Shown: positions 19,072-28,718 of the stretch, in pieces
How positions within the stretch are numbered: the first letter of the stretch is position 1
Layout of the letters: the number at the start of each line of letters is the position of its first letter
Source of the DNA: a virus
Length of the DNA stretch: 31,658 nt
IMG/VR virus record: IMGVR_UViG_3300030108_001725
Location: 1 to 31,658 of that record
Reading direction: 5' to 3' (one strand)
Program-made: the position numbers and the translations under genes
The notes under the pieces: model-generated
Database searches by the model: none
Seen by the model: only the letters and a program-made list of their open reading frames with translations
What the model was told of the DNA's origin: nothing

Positions 19072-20505
19072 ATGATAAATTATAAATTTAAGACTAAACC
19101 TTACGCGCATCAATTAACTGCCTTAGAAAAGTCATGGGAGAAACAAGTTTACGCCTATTTTATGGAAATGGGTACAGGTAAATCAAAGGTATTAATTGAC
19201 AATATATCAATGCTTTACGACAAAGGTAAGATTAATGCTGCCTTAATTATAGCTCCAAAAGGAGTATACCAAAACTGGCATGATTCTGAGATACCCACAC
19301 ACTTAGTAGATCACATAGATAAAAAAATGGTCTTGTGGCAAGCCATGATTACAAGAACACAGGAAAAAAAATTAGAAACTTTGTTTGAAGCAGGAGAAGA
19401 ATTACATATTTTAATTATGAATGTAGAAGCTTTTTCTACTAAAAAAGGCGTAGCGTTTGCTAATAAATTTTTAAACTGTCATAATACACTAATTGCAATT
19501 GATGAGTCTACCACTATTAAAAACCCTGGTGCTAAACGTACGAAAAATATTTTAGCTTTATCTAAACAATCTAAATATAGAAGAATACTTACAGGTTCTC
19601 CTGTAACTAAATCACCATTAGACTTATATACACAATGCCAGTTTTTGGACTCTTGGTTATTGGGACATGCTTCTTATTATGGTTTTAGAACTAGATACGC
19701 CGTAATGCGTAATGCAAACTTTAGTGGTAGGACTGTACAGATTGTTGTTGGCTATAGAAATTTAGCGGAATTATCTTCTAAATTAGAGCCTTTTTCATAC
19801 AGAGTATTAAAAGACGATTGCTTAGATTTACCTGAAAAAACATTTATTAAACGTATAGTACAATTAAGTCCAGATCAGTCTAAACTATATCTACAAATGA
19901 AAGAAAAAGCGCTTGCAGTATTAAATGGTAAGATGGTCAGTACAACAACTGTAATGACTCAACTTATGAGACTACAACAAATAACATGTGGGCACTTTAC
20001 TGCTGATGATGGCTCTACTCAAGAGATACCTAATAATCGTATAGACGAGTTAGTAGATGTGCTAGGTGAGATTGAAGGTAAAGTTGTCATATGGGGCCAT
20101 TGGCAAAAAGATATGACGCAGATAATAAAAGCAATAGTTAAAGAGCATGGAGAAAAATCTGTTGTAGATTATTATGGTTTAACACCTAAAGAAGATAGAC
20201 AAAGTAATATAAATAAATTTCAAACAGATCCTGAGTGTAGATTTTTTGTAGGAACGCCAGCAACAGGTGGTTATGGTATTACTCTTACGGCTGCATCAAC
20301 CATGATTTATTATTCTAATGGTTATGATCTTGAAAAGAGAACACAATCACAAGCCAGAATAGATCGTATTGGCCAAAAATATCCTATGACTTATATTGAT
20401 ATAATTTGTAAAGATACTGTTGATGAAAGAATTGTAAAAGCTCTTCGTAAAAAAATTAATATAGCTAGTCAAGTTATGGGTGAAGAACTTAAAGATTGGA
20501 TATAG
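19072..20505 (+). CDS. SNF2-family helicase/translocase
   Basis: The 477-aa protein has SF2 SNF2-type motifs: YAHQLTALEK (Gln14 region), Walker A MEMGTGKSKV (31-40), Walker B IAIDESTTIKN (Asp144-Glu145, with Ser-Thr in place of the usual Ala-His), motif III LTGSPVTKSPLDLYTQ, motif V GYGITLTAASTMIYYSNGYD, and motif VI QARIDRIGQK. The core length has no insertions, like other phage SNF2 proteins thought to move along dsDNA during recombination or packaging-linked repair. It stands alone on plus behind half of the palindromic promoter. AGAAAGAAG precedes the ATG, and no partner is co-transcribed. Confidence 0.92.
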   Translation: MINYKFKTKPYAHQLTALEKSWEKQVYAYFMEMGTGKSKVLIDNISMLYDKGKINAALIIAPKGVYQNWHDSEIPTHLVDHIDKKMVLWQAMITRTQEKKLETLFEAGEELHILIMNVEAFSTKKGVAFANKFLNCHNTLIAIDESTTIKNPGAKRTKNILALSKQSKYRRILTGSPVTKSPLDLYTQCQFLDSWLLGHASYYGFRTRYAVMRNANFSGRTVQIVVGYRNLAELSSKLEPFSYRVLKDDCLDLPEKTFIKRIVQLSPDQSKLYLQMKEKALAVLNGKMVSTTTVMTQLMRLQQITCGHFTADDGSTQEIPNNRIDELVDVLGEIEGKVVIWGHWQKDMTQIIKAIVKEHGEKSVVDYYGLTPKEDRQSNINKFQTDPECRFFVGTPATGGYGITLTAASTMIYYSNGYDLEKRTQSQARIDRIGQKYPMTYIDIICKDTVDERIVKALRKKINIASQVMGEELKDWI

Positions 20506-20531
20506 TAAATTATAGGACTTACGTATGGGTG

Positions 20532-20726
20532 TTACAATTTTTGTATTAAGACTACAATTACGCCGCCCATACCGGTCATAACGGCTCCCATAGATACTAA
20601 AAGTATTCTTTCTATTCTAGTAATATGAGCTTGTAGTTGGTTCATTCTATCGTAAGTTTGCTTTTGCATAATCCTGCAAAGCTTTTCGTGTGAATCTATT
20701 CGCTGTATTGCGTTATCTTTAGGCAT
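20532..20726 (-). CDS. XhlA/holin-like membrane protein (64 aa)
   Basis: The 64-aa product has a charged helical N-terminus (IDSHEKLCRIMQKQTYDRM) with heptad-like hydrophobics, then one C-terminal membrane helix (ILLVSMGAVMTGMGGVIVVL). This coiled-coil-plus-anchor layout is that of XhlA-type haemolysin and small holin accessory proteins. The ATG at 20726 overlaps the end of the GNAT-like gene; a frame open to 20777 lacks a good start. It lies at the end of the virion operon, far from the M15 endolysin, so a tail- or DNA-injection-related membrane role is also possible. Confidence 0.6.
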   Translation of the reverse strand: MPKDNAIQRIDSHEKLCRIMQKQTYDRMNQLQAHITRIERILLVSMGAVMTGMGGVIVVLIQKL

Positions 20727-21156
20727 CTTTAACAAAATCCAAATCTTTATATTGTTTATTTGATAGGTCTTTAACAAATGTCATAGAACTTTTTTCTCCT
20801 ATTTCCATACCATGATATTTAGTATATCTTTTTTGTAAAGCTTCTTGGGCTGTTACAGTATATAATAGTTTAATGTTGTTGTCTTTTGCCATTTGTATTA
20901 TTTCTCCAATACATAAGTTTAAAGCATTGTGAGCTGTTTTTAAACCTATTTTTTTATCTACCACCACCCACTCCATAAAACCAAATTTAGTTCCTTTACA
21001 AAGATAAAGTCCTGCGGCACAAATAGGTCTATCTAATAATACTACAATTCCATCTGGGGGTAAGCATTCTTTTGGAACAGTTCCAAAATCATATTGTTTC
21101 CACCACTCAACTAAATATTTATAGTCGGTGTCTAGCTTCCATTTTCTAGCTTGCAT
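20719..21156 (-). CDS. GNAT-like N-acetyltransferase (145 aa)
   Basis: The 145-aa protein resembles phage GNAT-fold proteins: an N-terminal helix pair (DYKYLVEWWKQYDF), central strands (GIVVLLDRPICAAGLYLCKG, FGFMEWVVVD), a helix ALNLCIGEIIQMAKDN, and the strand LLYTVTAQEALQKRYTKYHG near the C-terminus. The acetyl-CoA loop (Q/RxxGxG/A) is not clear, so catalytic activity is uncertain. Similar proteins often sit in virion operons of podoviruses, as here. It overlaps the 1088-aa gene by 11 bp. Confidence 0.65.
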   Translation of the reverse strand: MQARKWKLDTDYKYLVEWWKQYDFGTVPKECLPPDGIVVLLDRPICAAGLYLCKGTKFGFMEWVVVDKKIGLKTAHNALNLCIGEIIQMAKDNNIKLLYTVTAQEALQKRYTKYHGMEIGEKSSMTFVKDLSNKQYKDLDFVKDA

Positions 21157-24100
21157 TTATAATATTAACGTTGCTATCACTATCTACTTTTGCATGTATC
21201 TTCCAGTTGTCAAAAAATTTATCTCCTTCTGAAAGTTTTTCTTGTTCATTAACTTCAAAGTAGTCTGTAAATAATATGTCGTCAATTAAAATTCTTCTGT
21301 TCTCAGCACCAAAGACATAAACAGTGTGTTCATCATCTCCTAGTGTTTTACCATGTTTACTATCTTCAACTCTAACCCAGTTGCCATCTTCACTAACCAT
21401 ATGGCTACCTGAAACTTTAATTCCTTTGTAGTCATGTAGGTTTTTAACTAAGAATTTACCTGTTGCAAATACTTTTCCACCTTTAGCAACTTTGTCTCCA
21501 AGATCAACTTGCTCAATTGATTTAGTAGAACCATCAGCCATTGTAACTTGTGTTCCTTTTAAGAAGCAGCCACCGCCTCCGCCGCCTCCGCCACCGCCGC
21601 TTTGGCTTGGTGGTCCGTAATTAGGCCGTGAAGGTGCTGGTCTTGATGGTGCAGGATCTCTATCTGCTCCGCCACCTCTTGGTGTAAATGTTGGTGTAGA
21701 TTTAGGGGCTGGTGCAGGATCTCTATCTGCTCCGCCACCTCTTGGTGTAAATGAAGGTGGTGGACTTGGATCTGGTCTTGATATAACTGATGGTGGTCCG
21801 CCTCTGTCTGGTTCAGGTTCTTCTGACATAATTTGATCAAGTCCAAAATCTAATAGTTCTCCAAGTTGTGGAACTTTTTTTCCGGCTGCAATATCTGCTT
21901 TTTCTTGTTCTGTGTAACCAATATAATCAACATCTTTTCCTATTTCTTCTAAATCATCTAAATATTCTTTTCCTTCTTGTCTAGCCTCAATTAAATCAAA
22001 AGCTTTACCAAGATCGTTTCCTGTATTATTTAAAAGATTTTCAAATTCTTGCATAGGCATTTCTGCTAATTGTGTATTCGTTAGTGGCCCAGATTCAGCC
22101 ATGTCCATAAATTGAGGTCCAACACCTAAATCTCTTTCACGTCTAAGTTCATCTAATCTTTGTCTCATAGGTGTGGGTTCTGATATTGGTTCATCAAAAG
22201 CAGTCATATCAAACTCGTCCATTAAACTAGGAAGACCTGGTTCTCCTGCTAAAGTTCCTCTTGTTGGTTGATCAACCATACCTAAAATAGGATCTCTGTA
22301 TATATCTTGACCACTAATAATTTCTTGATACTGCACCTGCTCTTCAGGTGTTATATTTCCTGATACACCTTGAATGTTTCTAATAGTATCTTGTACTGCT
22401 TCTCCAAATGGTTGATCGGCTACGGCTTCACTTATTCCAAATAATGATTGAGTTCCTTGATATAAAGCTGAAGCACCTGTACCTGTCACTGGTCCTAATC
22501 CCATTGTTTTTCTTGCATCAAAAGCGCTTAATCTGTTGTAAGTTTCATTTGAAATTTTTCCCGCTCGTACAGCATCTTTTAATTTTTCTGTGTTATCAAA
22601 ATGTTGTTGTCTATTAATAGGGTTTAAAGCATCTACAGGAGTTCCTGTTTTTGATGCTCCTTCTGGTAACGTTTCGTAAGTAGGTAGTCCTGCTGTAATA
22701 TTTATATTATTGGCTGCTGGCTGATCCATAACTTGTGGTCCAGATATTTGTCTTGGAGGTCCTGCTATTCCTGTTACTGTTGCTGCTTCTTCTTGTGGTG
22801 TAAGTGTTTCACCGCTTATAAGATCAGGAAGTAAATAAGTTTCAAAATCTTTATCATAATCACTACCAACTCCTAGTTTAGGACTTTCCTGCCTAATGTC
22901 GTCATCTATGTCGTAAGGCACAGCAGGATCCATATCAAAATACTCATCAACCCTTTCTTGTATAGTTTTTGCAAAAGGATTATCTGTATCAATCATATCT
23001 TCGTACTGTCCTGGAATAGGTGGGCTTCTTTTTAAATTTTCAATATATTCTTCAAAAGATATATCATCACCACCACTGTCTCGTATTTCTTCATAATTAG
23101 ATTGTAAAAGTGCATCTAAATTTCTTTGACGTACAGCATCAGCTATCGTTTGTTTCATTTTTGTTTCGCTTAATCTTTTATCTTCTGCAGCTGCAATACC
23201 TAAATCTCTTTGACGTACAGCATCAGCTATCGTTTGTTTCATTTTTGTTTCGCTTAATCTTTTATCTCCCGCAGCTGTAATACCTAAATCTCTTTGACGT
23301 ACAGCATCAGCTATCGTTTGTCTCATTTCTGCCTCACCTAATCTTTTATCTTCTGCAGCTGTAATACCTAATACATCTGCCTCTTTCTTTTTAGCATCTT
23401 CAAGATCAGTTAATGTATCTAATAAATTTGTATCTACATCACCTTTGTAACTACCTGCTTTAACATCTGCTATTTCAGCGTCTGACATATTGTATTTGTC
23501 TTTTAAAGTATTTTCTATTGTACCAATTCTTTTATCGTAAGCATCTTGTAATCCGTAAGTTGGATCACTAATACCAGGAATACCTCCTGACACAGGATTA
23601 TATCCTGCCATGAGACCGCTTTGTATTGTGCCATCTTTAACATCATAAAGATCATCTAATTTATTTTGTCGTGGATCTCTTTCAGGTAACACTGCTTTAG
23701 CTGCTTCAAATATTAAATTTACAGGGCCACCCGCTATTTTGTTAATAGCAGCAGATGCTAAAGTTTTACCCACGTTTATTTTTTTACCAAATAAATCTAC
23801 TGTTTGATTTGCTGCATCTACAATAGCTCCTGGTATGTTGCCAAATGCAGATAGTGCTCCGCTAACAGTTTGACCTGCTTGACCTAGTATGTTTTGAATA
23901 GTGCCTTGTTGCTCTGGTGTAAAATCTATTTTTTCTCTTGGGTCAGCTAAAGTTCCTGCAACGTCAGAATAATCTCCTGGCGCAAACACATCTCCAGTTT
24001 TAGGGTCTACTATATTTCCTGATGTAGGTTGACCTGTTGCTGAATCTGTTGCTGATAAAACATTTGGAGATGTTTCTACAAAAGGCGCAGTTGTTTTTGG

Positions 24101-24412
24101 CGCTGTAGGTTGAACAGTAGAAACAGCTGTAATTCCGCCACCGCCTCCGCCTGATCCTCCTGGTAAAGGCACGTTTACATTTGATGCCGTTGGTGTTTGC
24201 GGTAATCTAGGCAATCCACCAGAAAAATATGCTAATAAATCAGTAAAAGAGGATTGTAGTGTGGGGTCATATTTTACACCTGGAAGTGTTGATATACCAC
24301 CTAACAATTCTTTTCTTGTCGGCGTTGTAGTCGCTAATTTAGATACATCTAACTGTTGATCAACTAAATTTGGATCTGTTACTACAAACGATTTAAAATC
24401 TTCTCTAGACAT
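21146..24412 (-). CDS. Large virion-type protein with C-terminal Hint domain (1088 aa)
   Basis: The first 940 residues are low-complexity and Pro/Gly/Asp-rich, with two polyglycine tracts, three 28-residue tandem repeats (about residues 347-430) and duplicated FTPRGGGADRDPAP motifs. After ten glycines a Hint (hedgehog/intein) domain starts at Cys949 (CFLKGTQVTMADGSTKSIEQ), with KVSGSHMV (His1004) as block B-like residues and EDSKHGKTLGDDEH and ILIDDILFTDYFE downstream. There is no C-terminal His-Asn, so if active it would cleave at its N-side rather than splice. The gene sits among virion genes and starts at the stop of the 993-aa gene. A tail, injection or adhesion role is inferred. Confidence 0.8.
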   Translation of the reverse strand: MSREDFKSFVVTDPNLVDQQLDVSKLATTTPTRKELLGGISTLPGVKYDPTLQSSFTDLLAYFSGGLPRLPQTPTASNVNVPLPGGSGGGGGGITAVSTVQPTAPKTTAPFVETSPNVLSATDSATGQPTSGNIVDPKTGDVFAPGDYSDVAGTLADPREKIDFTPEQQGTIQNILGQAGQTVSGALSAFGNIPGAIVDAANQTVDLFGKKINVGKTLASAAINKIAGGPVNLIFEAAKAVLPERDPRQNKLDDLYDVKDGTIQSGLMAGYNPVSGGIPGISDPTYGLQDAYDKRIGTIENTLKDKYNMSDAEIADVKAGSYKGDVDTNLLDTLTDLEDAKKKEADVLGITAAEDKRLGEAEMRQTIADAVRQRDLGITAAGDKRLSETKMKQTIADAVRQRDLGIAAAEDKRLSETKMKQTIADAVRQRNLDALLQSNYEEIRDSGGDDISFEEYIENLKRSPPIPGQYEDMIDTDNPFAKTIQERVDEYFDMDPAVPYDIDDDIRQESPKLGVGSDYDKDFETYLLPDLISGETLTPQEEAATVTGIAGPPRQISGPQVMDQPAANNINITAGLPTYETLPEGASKTGTPVDALNPINRQQHFDNTEKLKDAVRAGKISNETYNRLSAFDARKTMGLGPVTGTGASALYQGTQSLFGISEAVADQPFGEAVQDTIRNIQGVSGNITPEEQVQYQEIISGQDIYRDPILGMVDQPTRGTLAGEPGLPSLMDEFDMTAFDEPISEPTPMRQRLDELRRERDLGVGPQFMDMAESGPLTNTQLAEMPMQEFENLLNNTGNDLGKAFDLIEARQEGKEYLDDLEEIGKDVDYIGYTEQEKADIAAGKKVPQLGELLDFGLDQIMSEEPEPDRGGPPSVISRPDPSPPPSFTPRGGGADRDPAPAPKSTPTFTPRGGGADRDPAPSRPAPSRPNYGPPSQSGGGGGGGGGGCFLKGTQVTMADGSTKSIEQVDLGDKVAKGGKVFATGKFLVKNLHDYKGIKVSGSHMVSEDGNWVRVEDSKHGKTLGDDEHTVYVFGAENRRILIDDILFTDYFEVNEQEKLSEGDKFFDNWKIHAKVDSDSNVNIINAS
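21647..21753. repeat. Two identical 44-bp repeats, 63 bp apart
   Basis: Bases 21647-21690 and 21710-21753 are identical and in the same reading frame, encoding FTPRGGGADRDPAP twice, just before the polyglycine tract and Hint domain. Identity at DNA level implies recent duplication or slippage. Confidence 0.9.
23123..23374. repeat. 84-bp (28-aa) tandem repeat, three copies
   Basis: Three consecutive 84-bp units, each starting TCTTTGACGTACAGCATC on plus (23207 and 23291 for copies two and three; the first, at 23123, begins one base earlier with a TTT variant), encode DxKRLSETKMKQTIADAVRQ-like units. Two copies are nearly identical in DNA and the N-terminal one is diverged (RLGEAEMRQTIADAVRQ). 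The predicted product is an amphipathic helical repeat, possibly an extended coiled coil or spacer in the 1088-aa protein. Confidence 0.9.
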
Positions 24413-27393
24413 TATGATGCCATTCCTCTTGATCTAAGTCTTATTGATTGTTCTTCAGGTGATAATAAAGCTTGCTCTGTTGGTGTTAAACCAGTTGCAT
24501 TAATACCAGTTGCTTGTTTAGGCACCTGGCTTAATAAACTTGGATTTATACCTGGTGTTTGTAAAGGAGGGGTATCTATTGCAGCCATTTGTCCTCCGTC
24601 GTCTGCACCTTCGCCTTCGTTTAATAAATTACTTACTTGATCATCTGTTGTTTCTATATCTTGTTCAATAACTGTTTCTTTAGAAGGCTGTGTAGGTAAA
24701 TCATCTTGTACCATAAAAACACTACCACCTAATTTAGCAAGAATTGCTGCAGCAGCTTTACTTTTTTTTGGTAATTTTCTTAATGCAATAAGATCTTTTA
24801 ATGAGTCTGGATTTAATATAGCTCTTGCTATCATTCTATTTGATGCAGCTGTAAAAATTCTTCTACCAGCTGTTAATAATCTACCTGCAACTGTAAACTG
24901 ACCTACCCGTGCTCTAATTATATCAGTAAACGCACTTGCAACAACGCCTTGTTGTGCAGTTACTGCTGATCTATTAGCTATTTGTAATGCGTTATTTAAA
25001 ATATCTAAATTTTTAACATATTCAGGTCCAAATATTTCTTTTAAAACTGCTCTATGTCCTGCTTCTCCTCCACCGCCATTTAAATATCTGTTAAAAGCAT
25101 TAGCGTCTAAAACCTTACCTAAAGTAAATTTTCTATCTAATTTAAAAACTTTTTCATTTAAATCTGTTATAACATCTCTTTGAAATTTTTTAAAAACTTC
25201 TGGGTTTTTTTGAAGAATATTTTTTAATGTTCTTACTTGACCTATATTACCTGGTCCATATATTTTTTTAAATATTTCTTCAGGTGAAGTTCTAAACAGT
25301 TTTCCTTCAAATGATTTATTTAATTCTTTTTGTGTTTGTGTAAAAAGTTTGTTTGTCTTTTCTATATTTCTTTGTAGCCCACCTATTCTAGATATTTTAT
25401 TATACTCAGCTTCATTAAAAAATGTCCTTAATGGTTTTTCATAGTTTTTAATAAAACTATTGTGTTTTACTAAACTTGGTTTGTTAGTTATGGGATCTAA
25501 CACCTCTGATCTATATTTATTAAAAATAGAATTTTTATATGCATTTAATGCTTCTGGAGATTTACTAATAACTTCATAAACTTCTGCAGCCGCTTTTCCT
25601 GAACCTATACCTTTTTTAAATGTTGTTTCAAATATATCTTCATCAGCAACTTTTAATATGCTACCAATTTCTATTTTAGTTAATTTAGATATAATATCAT
25701 TATTTAAAAGTTCTTTATTAGTAATAACTAAATCGTTAAATTTTTGTAATTCATCCAAATATTCTTTTCCTGCATTTTTTTTAACTTGCTCTGTAAAGGC
25801 ACTTTTTAAAAACATTAATCTACCTACATCAGGAGTTTCTCCTGCTGCTAAACCTATTTGTTTTTCTCTAATTTTTTTACTTAAAACTGACATTGTTTCT
25901 CTAGCGTCACTAAGAAGCATTTTTGAATTTTTTGATAATAAATCATCATAAACTCCAGGTTTAAAAATACCTTCTATTTTAGCAATTTCTACTAAACTTT
26001 TTTGTTCTTTTACAGAAAGCTTAGTAATTGCTTTTGCTATTTCATCTGTGTCTATTAATTTAATACCTGATGTTTTATCTAATTCTTTTGCAGCGAGTTT
26101 TACGTCACTTTTATATGCATCGCCTAAATCTTTTACAATTGATCTAAATTCAACACCTGTTACTTTAGAGCTGCCGTCTGGTAAATTAAATACTTTTTTA
26201 GTTAATAATTCATCAGATGCTTTTTGTTTTTTTATAAGATTTTTAACTGCATCTTTGTTTCTATTTTCTATTACTTCACTTATAAGTTTTCCTGTGTCGT
26301 AAGTTGACCCAGCGTTAACTCCAAATTTTGCTTTCATTGCTCCAAAGTAATCATTTAAACTTTTAGCTTGCGCTTCTCCAAACTCTCTATATTCTCCCAT
26401 TTGACCTAATACTCTTTTGTTTTCAAAAGCTGATTGTATTGCTAGTAGATCTTTTTCATCAGTGGCTTCTGCTAATGTGTATTTTAATCTAGAGTTAATA
26501 CCAGCATCTTCTAATCTTATATTTATATCTTTTGCAACTTTTTCTGCTTCTAAAGCTTTAGCACTTTTTAAAGATTCAACGCCTTCACCCACAGATGAAA
26601 AAGATCTACCTTTTACTACGTTGTTTATACTTTTAATTAATTTAACCCCTCCAATTCCAATAAAACCAGCTGCACCAGATATTCCTGCTGTTTTAAATGC
26701 TTCATGAAGTAATTGGTTATCTGCTAAATCTAAATTAACTCCATAGTGTTGTTGTCCCCATTTAAGCCTCCAATATTCAGCAGCTCCAGCAGCAATAGCA
26801 CCTGTTGTTAAACCACCTACTGGTGTTGTAAAAATTGTACCAACAATAGTTCCTGCTATGTCTGCTCCTATAACCCAAGAATCTCCACCTATATCTCCAA
26901 AGTCTCCAAAATCCATTCCTGGTTTATCTACTAGAGCATATGATTGAGTTTTAGGGTTAAAATATTCTAATTCTCCTGTTTGAGGTCCTGTCCTAACATC
27001 TATGTCTTGTTTGTATAATCTTGATAAACCATTTTTTATTGCAAGAACTTTCTGTTCTTCATTGTATCCTAACGATCCACCAAACCTTGATTTTATATCT
27101 GCTGGATCATTTACAGATACTCCTGCTGATTTAGCTATTTCTGATGTTGTAGGTTTAAAAAAATCATCTTTTGGAAGTGAAATACCTCTGCCTTCTAAAT
27201 AATCAAGTCCTTCTTGAGGAATGTCTTCTTCTTCCACTCTTTCATCAGATATGTTTGGAAAAGCTAGTTTGTAAAATTCTGTTTCACTTATTTTTCCTTT
27301 ATATGCTTTTTCATACAAGATCTCAGCTAATTGAAGATCGGGAATATTACGATATTCAGGATGTTGTTTTTTATAATCAGATATACTAGCCAT
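24412..27393 (-). CDS. Large internal virion/ejection-like protein (993 aa)
   Basis: The N-terminus (SISDYKKQHPEYRNIPDLQL, LYEKAYKGKISETEFYKLAF) resembles internal virion proteins of T7-like marine phages. Hydrophobic segments follow at about 173-190 (WVIGADIAGTIVGTIFTT), 193-206 and 236-254 (AGISGAAGFIGIGGVKLI), flanked by a long Lys/Glu-rich helical body (residues 260-780). The end (GLTPTEQALLSPEEQSIRLR) is a motif I recall from pelagic podoviruses. The mix of membrane-capable segments and helical rod suits a protein ejected with the DNA to cross the envelope; no lysozyme motif is seen. It is one base from the 1088-aa gene and one from the 441-aa gene. Confidence 0.65.
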   Translation of the reverse strand: MASISDYKKQHPEYRNIPDLQLAEILYEKAYKGKISETEFYKLAFPNISDERVEEEDIPQEGLDYLEGRGISLPKDDFFKPTTSEIAKSAGVSVNDPADIKSRFGGSLGYNEEQKVLAIKNGLSRLYKQDIDVRTGPQTGELEYFNPKTQSYALVDKPGMDFGDFGDIGGDSWVIGADIAGTIVGTIFTTPVGGLTTGAIAAGAAEYWRLKWGQQHYGVNLDLADNQLLHEAFKTAGISGAAGFIGIGGVKLIKSINNVVKGRSFSSVGEGVESLKSAKALEAEKVAKDINIRLEDAGINSRLKYTLAEATDEKDLLAIQSAFENKRVLGQMGEYREFGEAQAKSLNDYFGAMKAKFGVNAGSTYDTGKLISEVIENRNKDAVKNLIKKQKASDELLTKKVFNLPDGSSKVTGVEFRSIVKDLGDAYKSDVKLAAKELDKTSGIKLIDTDEIAKAITKLSVKEQKSLVEIAKIEGIFKPGVYDDLLSKNSKMLLSDARETMSVLSKKIREKQIGLAAGETPDVGRLMFLKSAFTEQVKKNAGKEYLDELQKFNDLVITNKELLNNDIISKLTKIEIGSILKVADEDIFETTFKKGIGSGKAAAEVYEVISKSPEALNAYKNSIFNKYRSEVLDPITNKPSLVKHNSFIKNYEKPLRTFFNEAEYNKISRIGGLQRNIEKTNKLFTQTQKELNKSFEGKLFRTSPEEIFKKIYGPGNIGQVRTLKNILQKNPEVFKKFQRDVITDLNEKVFKLDRKFTLGKVLDANAFNRYLNGGGGEAGHRAVLKEIFGPEYVKNLDILNNALQIANRSAVTAQQGVVASAFTDIIRARVGQFTVAGRLLTAGRRIFTAASNRMIARAILNPDSLKDLIALRKLPKKSKAAAAILAKLGGSVFMVQDDLPTQPSKETVIEQDIETTDDQVSNLLNEGEGADDGGQMAAIDTPPLQTPGINPSLLSQVPKQATGINATGLTPTEQALLSPEEQSIRLRSRGMAS

Positions 27394-28718
27394 TAGTTCG
27401 CCAATAGTTTTTCGTCTATGCCTAAAGGATTAAATATTTTTTCTTTTGGGCCATCAGATTTTTCTTTATTTGGATCATCTTTATTTGGATCAATTGAACC
27501 AATAATATTCATATTAGAAAAGTCTAAAGGATTACCAGTTAACTCTTGATACGCAAAAGCTGCATTACTATTTCTTAATTTAACTGCATTTGTTAAAACA
27601 TTAATAGTTCTTTGTGGATTAGCTCCTATACCCAACTCTTCCATTTTTAATGCAATATCCCTATCAGTAAATCTTCCACCAGGCTCATCTATTCTTGCCA
27701 TTAGATATGCAAGGTTAATAGACACTGATTTAATTCTACCAAGTTTTGCCGCATCTCCTCCTATTGAACTGCCAAATTTATCTTCAATATATCTATCAAT
27801 AGCTCCACTTCCTGTATCATCAAAAGTTTTATTTTCACCTGTTGTTGAAAAACCAAATGCATTTGCTGCTTGTTTTAGTTGTGCTCCAGCACTATCTAAA
27901 GCCGTTATAAAAGAACCAACTGGACCCACTTTAGCGTTTGCTTGTAAGTTAGAAACTAAATTTTGAGCTGCATTGTTCATTTGAAAAGTAGCTATTTTTA
28001 TTTGTCTACCTTCTTTTTGAGCAGGAGTTTCCCCTTTAACGTCTCCTTTTGTAATATTAACTGTTCCGTCAGCACCAATTGTAATTTGCTCACTTGCAAC
28101 TGGTGGGTCAGTAAATTTACCTGGATTATCTCTTAATACTTTATTAGTTACAAAACCAACTTTTCCAGGTTCTATCCCTGCTATTGTTTCTTTAGAAATG
28201 TTTAAGGCTGATTTAGTTGTTGGATCTTTTACCTCTTCGAAAAAACCTTGAGCTGCTAAGATTTGTGCATTAGTTACAAATCCACTTTCCCCTGGCTCAA
28301 TATTAAATAATTTTTGGTTTGAAGTGTTTTTAACAAATTTAGTTGAAGGTATTTTAGGAGTTTTTACCGCCTGTCCTAAAACTGTAGACACAGCTGCTTG
28401 TTTTCTTTTATCCATAAGGGCTCTTCTTCTATCGTCTGCTTTGGTGAACTGTGCATACGGATCTTTTAATGCGTCTACAAGAGACATACCCGATGCTATG
28501 TTTAAACCAACTGCACCAATAGGTAAGTTAGTTTTAGCAACTGGTGCAAATTTATCTTGTAAACCCATAAGCATTTCTATATTTGATCTTATTTGATCTT
28601 CAGACATGCTACCAAATGCGCCGTTTTCATAATTTCTTCTATCAGTTAACCCAGACATGATACCTTCATTAACTTTACCACCTCTTCTAAACATAGGTCG
28701 TTTTAATATTCTAGACAT
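27393..28718 (-). CDS. Virion-associated protein (441 aa)
   Basis: The N-terminus MSRILKRPMFRRGGKVNEG has the RGGKV signature found in several proteins of this module and in marine podoviruses. The body is helical and Ala/Asn-rich, with two copies of an IEPGxxGFVTN motif (about residues 146 and 184) and a later QMNNAAQNLVSNLQ helical segment. No catalytic domain is recognised. A tail, internal or scaffold-like virion protein is inferred from the neighbours. Junctions with both flanking genes share a single base. Confidence 0.65.
   Translation of the reverse strand: MSRILKRPMFRRGGKVNEGIMSGLTDRRNYENGAFGSMSEDQIRSNIEMLMGLQDKFAPVAKTNLPIGAVGLNIASGMSLVDALKDPYAQFTKADDRRRALMDKRKQAAVSTVLGQAVKTPKIPSTKFVKNTSNQKLFNIEPGESGFVTNAQILAAQGFFEEVKDPTTKSALNISKETIAGIEPGKVGFVTNKVLRDNPGKFTDPPVASEQITIGADGTVNITKGDVKGETPAQKEGRQIKIATFQMNNAAQNLVSNLQANAKVGPVGSFITALDSAGAQLKQAANAFGFSTTGENKTFDDTGSGAIDRYIEDKFGSSIGGDAAKLGRIKSVSINLAYLMARIDEPGGRFTDRDIALKMEELGIGANPQRTINVLTNAVKLRNSNAAFAYQELTGNPLDFSNMNIIGSIDPNKDDPNKEKSDGPKEKIFNPLGIDEKLLAN

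Noticed and set aside
21146-24412. Splicing intein in the 1088-aa protein
   Set aside because: The Hint domain extends to the C-terminus with no C-extein and no terminal His-Asn, so protein splicing is not possible; only N-side cleavage remains plausible.
25658-26707. Plus-strand ORFs of 84-97 aa inside the 993-aa gene
   Set aside because: They are hydrophobic mirror images of a long Lys/Glu-rich gene, without start signals.
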